Shown piece by piece: positions 14,184 through 18,506 of a stretch of DNA of 18,506 nt (positions are counted from its first letter, which is position 1; each line of letters opens with the position of its first letter). The translations under genes were made by a program, and so were the position numbers. The DNA is taken from the NCBI RefSeq assembly GCF_937858865.1, contig NZ_CALLYO010000177.1, positions 1-18,506 on the forward strand. Reading direction: 5' to 3'. This DNA is from an uncultured Amaricoccus sp. GTDB taxonomy: Bacteria > Pseudomonadota > Alphaproteobacteria > Rhodobacterales > Rhodobacteraceae. The notes under the pieces were generated by a model that saw only the letters and a program-made list of their open reading frames with translations, made no database searches and had not been told where the DNA came from.

Positions 14184-16232
14184 ATGAAGGCGAAGGCATT
14201 GACGGCAGTGGCGCTTGCCGCTGCGACGGGCGCGCAGGCGCAACAGGCGGGCTTCATGCTCGACACGATCACGGTGACCTCGGCGGCGCGCCAGGAGCGG
14301 CCGCTGCTCGACACGCCGGTGGCGGCGAGCGTGGTCGAGGGCGAGGCGCTGGCGGTCAAGCAGGCGACGAACTACCAGGAGCTGATCGGCGACCAGCCGG
14401 GCGTGCTGATCGCCGGCGGGCCGCGGCCGATCGCGCAGGAGCCGAACATCCGCGGCTTCTCCGACGATCAGATCGTCATGCGCTACGACGGCGGGCGGTC
14501 GAACTTCAACGACGCCCACCGCGGGCGGTTCTTCATCGATCCCGACATCATTCAGCGCATCGAGATCATCCGCGGCGGCGGCTCGACGCTCTACGGCTCG
14601 GGGGCGATGGGCGGGGTCATCGCCATCGAGACGAAGGACGTGGCGGACCTGCTCGAGCCGGGGCGGGACTGGGGCGGCCGGCTCGCCTCCGGCTGGTCGA
14701 CGAACGGCGAGATCGGCCAGGCGAGCGCCACGCTCTTCGGCCGGCAGGGGCGGTTCGACGCCCTCGGCTTCATCGGCTGGCAGCCGATGGGCGCCGACCT
14801 CGAGGACGGCGACGGCGAGCGGATCCGCTCGTCGCAGATCGACATCGGCAACGCGCTGGTGAAGTTCGGCTTCGAGCCCAACGAGGCCAACCGCATCGAG
14901 CTGAGCGGCGTGCTCTACCGCGACGAGGGCACCACGCCGCCGAACGCCAATGCCGCCGCCTCGGCGACGACCGACGTCGACCGCGACGCCGACGTCTCGA
15001 TGGCGCGGCTCTCCTGGGACTATGCGCCGCCGGGATCGACGCTCGTCGACCTCTCCGCGCTCGCCTACTTCAACGGGCTGAAGATCACCGAGGACCGCGA
15101 CTTCGACGGCCGCAACGACGTGACCCGCTACGAGACCTGGGGCATCGACGTCACCAACCGCTCGCGCTTCGACGCCGGGCGGCCGGTGACGCTGGTCTAC
15201 GGCATCGAGGCCTTCCGCGATACGCAGGAGGGCGAGCGCAACGGGGCGCCGCGGACGCAGTTCCCCAAGGCCGAGGCCACGACCTTCGCCGCCTATGCCG
15301 AGGCGACGGTCGCGCTGACCGAGCGGCTCGAGCTGATCCCCGGCCTGCGCTACGACCGCTACCAGCGCGACCCGGACGATCCGGCGCTCGACAGCGTGGA
15401 CGAGGGCTTCGTCTCGCCGCGGCTCGGGCTCAGCTACCGGCCGAGCGACGACTGGCAGATCTACGGCAACGTGGCGCGCGCCTTCCGCGCCCCCTCGATG
15501 ATCGAGCTCTACAACGACGGGGTGCATTTCGCGACGGCGGGCTTTCCGATGGGGCCGGGCCTCTCCTTCTCGGGGGTGAACAGCTTCGTGCCGAACCCCG
15601 ACCTCGAGCCGGAACGCTCGACCCAGGTCGAGATCGGCACCCGCTTCTCGCGCCAGGGCGTGCTGCGCGAGGGCGACAGCCTCGATCTCTCGGCGAACGC
15701 CTACTATGCCGACGTGGACGATTTCATCAACCAGACCGTCACCTTCATCGACTTCTCGACCATGGCGCCGGGGCCGGGCGGGATGGTCGTCGGCGGCACG
15801 ACGACGACGGAGAACGTCGACGCGCGGCTCTGGGGCTTCGAGGGGACGCTCGACTACGACGCCGGGCCCTGGTTCGCCGGACTGATCCTGACCGTGCCGC
15901 GCGGCGAGGAGACGGGGGGCGGGGCGCTCGGCTCGATTCCGCAGGACCGGCTGACGGTGTCGGGCGGCTTCCGGCCGGCGGCGGCCTGGGCGTTCGGCGC
16001 GCGGGCGACCTTCGCGGCGGAGCAGGACGACGTACCCGAGGAGTCGCTGCCGGCCGACGGGTGGACGACGGTCGATCTCTTCGCCTCGTGGGCGCCGCAG
16101 ATGGCGGCGCTCGAGGGGACGGTCTTCCGGGCGGGGATCGACAACCTCTTCGACGAGACCTACGCCATCTATCCGAACGGCCTGAACCAGCCGGGCCGCA
16201 CCTTCAAGATCGCCGCCGCCGTGGCCTTCTGA
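14184..16232 (+). CDS. hmuR: TonB-dependent heme/hemoglobin outer membrane receptor
   Basis: This outer membrane beta-barrel imports heme using TonB energy. The 682-residue protein starts with a signal peptide (MKAKALTAVALAAATGAQA) followed by a TonB box (LDTITVTSA). The plug domain includes QEPNIRGFSDDQIVMRYDG and IEIIRGGGSTLYGSGAMGGVI. The barrel carries the two marks of heme receptors: FRAP (residues 434-437) and NPDL (471-474), with a His between them (His448, in DGVHF) that corresponds in position to the heme-binding His of the HemR/HmuR family. His112 (NDAHRGRFF) in the plug is a further candidate ligand. The protein ends in the terminal Phe expected for outer membrane insertion. ATG 14184 has GGAGG 7 bases upstream. 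The 2 bases between its stop and the next gene indicate an operon. The ligand, heme or hemoprotein, cannot be told from the sequence. Confidence 0.95.
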   Translation: MKAKALTAVALAAATGAQAQQAGFMLDTITVTSAARQERPLLDTPVAASVVEGEALAVKQATNYQELIGDQPGVLIAGGPRPIAQEPNIRGFSDDQIVMRYDGGRSNFNDAHRGRFFIDPDIIQRIEIIRGGGSTLYGSGAMGGVIAIETKDVADLLEPGRDWGGRLASGWSTNGEIGQASATLFGRQGRFDALGFIGWQPMGADLEDGDGERIRSSQIDIGNALVKFGFEPNEANRIELSGVLYRDEGTTPPNANAAASATTDVDRDADVSMARLSWDYAPPGSTLVDLSALAYFNGLKITEDRDFDGRNDVTRYETWGIDVTNRSRFDAGRPVTLVYGIEAFRDTQEGERNGAPRTQFPKAEATTFAAYAEATVALTERLELIPGLRYDRYQRDPDDPALDSVDEGFVSPRLGLSYRPSDDWQIYGNVARAFRAPSMIELYNDGVHFATAGFPMGPGLSFSGVNSFVPNPDLEPERSTQVEIGTRFSRQGVLREGDSLDLSANAYYADVDDFINQTVTFIDFSTMAPGPGGMVVGGTTTTENVDARLWGFEGTLDYDAGPWFAGLILTVPRGEETGGGALGSIPQDRLTVSGGFRPAAAWAFGARATFAAEQDDVPEESLPADGWTTVDLFASWAPQMAALEGTVFRAGIDNLFDETYAIYPNGLNQPGRTFKIAAAVAF

Positions 16233-16234
16233 GG

Positions 16235-17116
16235 ATGACGCCGGTGCCAGCCCTGCCGATGCTCAGCCGCCGCCGCCTGCTGGCCGCCGCGGGGGCGCTG
16301 CTCGTCGCGACGCGGGTCCGGGCGGCGGCGGGGCGGGTGCTGGTCCTCGGCGGGGACCTGGTGGAGATCGCCTTCGCGCTCGGGGCCGGCGGCGCGGTCA
16401 TCGCGACCGACGAGACGGCGCTCTGGCCGCCGGAGGCGGAGGCGCTGCCCAAGGTCGGCTACCTGCGCCAGCTCTCGGCGGAGGGGATCCTGTCGCTGGC
16501 GCCGGACCTGGTGCTGGCGAGCCCGGACGCCGGGCCGCCGGCGGTGATGGAGCAGCTGCGCGCCGCCGGCCTGGCCGTCGAGGTGGGGCCGGCCGGCACG
16601 GGGTTCGCGGCGGTGGCGCCGAAGATTTCCTTCGTCGGCAAGGCCCTGGGGCGCGAGGCGGAGGCGGGCGCGCTCGCCGCGCGGGTCGCGGCGGAGATGG
16701 CTGCGGTCGAGGCGGCGCTGGCGGCCGTTCCCGACACGCCGTCGGTGGTCTTCCTCATCTCGGTCGGGCGCGGGGCGCCGATGGCGGCGGGGAGCGGGAC
16801 GGCGGCGGATGCGATGATCCGGCTCGCGCATGCGCGCAATGCCGTCGCGGGCTTCGAGGGCTACAAGCCGCTCTCGGCCGAGGCGGCGGTGGGGCTGGCG
16901 CCGGATGCGCTGCTGCTGCCCGAGCATGCGGTCGATGCGGCGGGCGGGGCGGAGCGGGCGCTGGCGCTGTCGGGGCTCGCGAACACGCCCGCCGGGCGCG
17001 AGGGGCGGGTGGTGGTGATGGACGGGCTGAAGCTGCTCGGCTTCGGGCCGCGCACGCCGGCGGCGGTGGCGGAGCTGGCGCGGGCGCTGCATCCGGACGC
17101 GCCGCTCGACCTTTGA
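16235..17116 (+). CDS. hmuT: HmuT, periplasmic heme-binding protein of an ABC transporter
   Basis: This soluble binding protein carries heme from the receptor to the inner membrane transporter. The 293-residue product has RVLVLGGDLVEIAFALGAGGAVIATDETALWP followed by GYLRQLSAEGILSLAPDLVLAS, the cluster typical of HmuT. Tyr76 in GYLRQLS and Tyr210 in EGYKPLS are candidate heme ligands by family analogy. The N-terminus has SRRRLLAAAGALL, which looks like a twin-arginine export signal. ATG 16235 starts 2 bases after the receptor stop (TGAGGATG). ATG 16259, just before the SRRR motif, is an alternative start. The gene overlaps hmuU by one base (TGATG). A general iron-siderophore binding protein is the main alternative, but the receptor type and the YLRQLS motif favour heme. 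Confidence 0.93.
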   Translation: MTPVPALPMLSRRRLLAAAGALLVATRVRAAAGRVLVLGGDLVEIAFALGAGGAVIATDETALWPPEAEALPKVGYLRQLSAEGILSLAPDLVLASPDAGPPAVMEQLRAAGLAVEVGPAGTGFAAVAPKISFVGKALGREAEAGALAARVAAEMAAVEAALAAVPDTPSVVFLISVGRGAPMAAGSGTAADAMIRLAHARNAVAGFEGYKPLSAEAAVGLAPDALLLPEHAVDAAGGAERALALSGLANTPAGREGRVVVMDGLKLLGFGPRTPAAVAELARALHPDAPLDL

Positions 17117-18129
17117 TGCGCCCGGCGGCTGCCATCGCCGGGTTCGCGCTGGCGGCACTGGCGCTCGCCGTCGCCGGCATCGCGCTCGGGCCGGTGCCGC
17201 TCGGGCTCGGCGAGGTCATGGCGGCGCTGGGCGGCACGGCCGAGCCGCGGGCGCAGGCGATCGTCGCCGAGATCCGCGCGCCGAGGGTGGCGCTCGCCGC
17301 GGCGGTCGGCGGCGGGCTGGCGCTCTCGGGGACGACGCTGCAGGGGCTCTTGCGCAACCCGCTGGCCGATCCCGGCCTCATCGGCGTCACGGCGGGCGCG
17401 GCGCTCGGGGCGGTGGCCTCGATCGTCTTCGCCGATGCGCTGCTCGGGACGGTGCCGTCGGTGCTGCGGCCGTGGCTGCTGCCGGCGGCGGCCTTCGCCG
17501 GCGCGGTGGCGACGACGGCGCTCGTCTTCGCCATCGCCCGGCGCGGCGGGACGACGCATGCGGCGACGCTGATCCTTGCCGGGGTGGCGATCAACGCCAT
17601 CGCCTTCTCGGTGGTCGGGCTGATGACCTACATGAGCGACGACCAGGAGCTGCGCGACCTGACCTTCTGGAGCATGGGCGGGCTCGGCGGCGCGACCTGG
17701 CGGGCGGCGGCGCTGGCCACGCTCTGCACGCTGGTCGCGGCAGCGGGGCTCTGGCGGCTGGCGCGCGGGCTCGACCTGCTGCAGCTCGGCGAGCGCGCCG
17801 CCTGGCATGCCGGGCTCGAGGTCGAGCGGGTGAAGCGGGCGGCCGGCCTCTGGTCGGCGCTGGCGGTCGGGGCGGGCACCGCGGTCGCCGGCCCGATCGG
17901 CTTCATCGGCCTCGTCGCGCCGCACATCGCGCGGCTCTGCGTCGGGCCCTCGCACCGGCTGGTCGCGCCGGCGGCGGCGCTGATCGGGGCGGGGCTGCTG
18001 CTCGCGGCCGACCTCGGGGTCCGGATGATCGTGCCGCCGGCCGAGCCGCCGGTCGGCCTCGCGACCAGCCTGATCGGCGGGCCCTTCTTCCTCTGGCTGC
18101 TGCTGGCGCGGATGCGGCGCGATGCTTGA
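17116..18129 (+). CDS. hmuU: HmuU, heme ABC transporter permease (FecCD family)
   Basis: This inner membrane permease of the heme importer has 337 residues and roughly ten hydrophobic segments. The FecCD signatures are visible: RAPRVALAAAVGGGLALSGTTLQGLLRNPLADPGLIGV (about residues 55-92), GRTTHAATLILAGVAINA-like GGTTHAATLILAG, FWSMGGLGGATW, and GPIGFIGLVAPHIARL near the C-terminus. The ATG (17116) overlaps the hmuT stop as TGATG, so translation is probably coupled. A TTG one codon upstream is possible but less likely. Its end overlaps hmuV by 8 bases. The protein works as a homodimer with two copies of the ATPase. Confidence 0.96.
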   Translation: MRPAAAIAGFALAALALAVAGIALGPVPLGLGEVMAALGGTAEPRAQAIVAEIRAPRVALAAAVGGGLALSGTTLQGLLRNPLADPGLIGVTAGAALGAVASIVFADALLGTVPSVLRPWLLPAAAFAGAVATTALVFAIARRGGTTHAATLILAGVAINAIAFSVVGLMTYMSDDQELRDLTFWSMGGLGGATWRAAALATLCTLVAAAGLWRLARGLDLLQLGERAAWHAGLEVERVKRAAGLWSALAVGAGTAVAGPIGFIGLVAPHIARLCVGPSHRLVAPAAALIGAGLLLAADLGVRMIVPPAEPPVGLATSLIGGPFFLWLLLARMRRDA

Positions 18130-18506
18130 GGCGCGCGGGGTCAGCCTCCGCCGCGGCGGGCGGCCGGTGCTGGAAGGCGTGTCGCTCGCGCTCGCCACCG
18201 GCGAGCTCGTGGCGCTCTGCGGGCCGAACGGGGCGGGCAAGTCGAGCCTCTTCGCGCTCCTCGCCGGCGAGCTCCGCCCCGAGGCGGGCGCGGTCACCCT
18301 AGACGGGCTCCCGCTCGCCCGGCTCTCCGCCGCCACGCTCGCCGCCGAGCGGGCGGCGCTCGAGCAGGCCCCTACCCTCTCGGCGCCGTTCAGCGTCACC
18401 GAGCTGGTCGCGCTCGGGCTGACGGCGGTGCCGCGCGCCGATGTCGACGAGACGGCGCTCTGCGGCCGCGCGATGGCGGCGGCCGGGGTGGCGGCGCTGG
18501 CGGCGC
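18122..18506 (+). CDS. hmuV: HmuV, heme ABC transporter ATPase (5' part, cut by window)
   Basis: The first 128 codons of the ATPase that powers the HmuTUV importer are present. The N-terminus MLEARGVSLRRGGRPVLEGVSLAL is followed by the Walker A loop GPNGAGKS (residues 34-41) and the Q-loop region EQAPTLSAPFSVTELVALG. The ABC signature and Walker B motifs would lie beyond the window end. The ATG at 18122 overlaps the end of hmuU by 8 bases. No strong Shine-Dalgarno is seen, consistent with coupling to hmuU. Confidence 0.95.
   Translation, partial: MLEARGVSLRRGGRPVLEGVSLALATGELVALCGPNGAGKSSLFALLAGELRPEAGAVTLDGLPLARLSAATLAAERAALEQAPTLSAPFSVTELVALGLTAVPRADVDETALCGRAMAAAGVAALAA

Noticed and set aside
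1..18506. CRISPR array, insertion sequence, integrase, prophage or biosynthetic gene cluster
   Set aside because: No regularly spaced long repeats, transposase or integrase motifs, or terminal inverted repeats with target duplications were seen. Base composition and gene content are those of a conserved core region.

Overview
This window is a very GC-rich piece of chromosome from an alphaproteobacterium, most likely Rhodobacterales. The evidence is the gene order (amidase, rnpB, mraZ and the dcw cluster), a DNPR-type meso-diaminopimelate MurE, a bacterial type A RNase P RNA, an excalibur-domain lipoprotein of a kind I associate with Rhodobacteraceae, and a heme uptake operon. The high GC leaves long open frames on the strand opposite most genes, and these are shadows. 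I assigned products by recognising motifs and family sequence; no search was run.

Region 1 (1-9301, minus strand) is the first part of the division and cell wall (dcw) cluster. In transcription order it is mraZ, rsmH, ftsL, ftsI, murE, murF, mraY and murD, with murD cut at the window edge. Most neighbours overlap by 4 bases (ATGA or GTGA) or lie within a few tens of bases, which indicates one long, translationally coupled operon. The exception is a 165-base gap before murD that holds two perfect inverted repeats and an AT-rich island. MurE, MurF and MurD build the UDP-MurNAc-pentapeptide, MraY attaches it to the lipid carrier, FtsI crosslinks septal peptidoglycan, FtsL is a divisome scaffold, RsmH methylates 16S rRNA, and MraZ regulates the cluster.

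Region 2 (9302-9831) is the long leader and control region of the cluster. It holds a candidate promoter (TTGAAA, 17 bases, TATCCA) overlaid by six TGGGA-like boxes at an exact 10-base period, which look like an enlarged MraZ operator. About 240 bases of leader follow, with a terminator-like hairpin. This layout resembles the mraZ leader of Rhodobacter sphaeroides, which yields the sRNA UpsM.

Region 3 (about 9832-11580) holds rnpB and an AmpD/AmiD-type amidase on the minus strand. The apparent rnpB promoter lies inside the last codons of the amidase gene. Head-to-head with the amidase is a plus-strand conserved protein of unknown function with an Ada-like Cys pair.

Region 4 (11562-13983, minus strand) holds gatC and gatA, two subunits of the tRNA amidotransferase, followed by the excalibur lipoprotein. 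gatB is not in the window.

Region 5 (14184-18506, plus strand) is a heme acquisition operon: a TonB-dependent heme receptor, a periplasmic heme-binding protein, a FecCD-type permease and the start of the ATPase. The genes overlap or nearly touch.

No insertion sequence, prophage, CRISPR array or clearly novel gene system is visible. The most interesting content is regulatory, around mraZ and rnpB.
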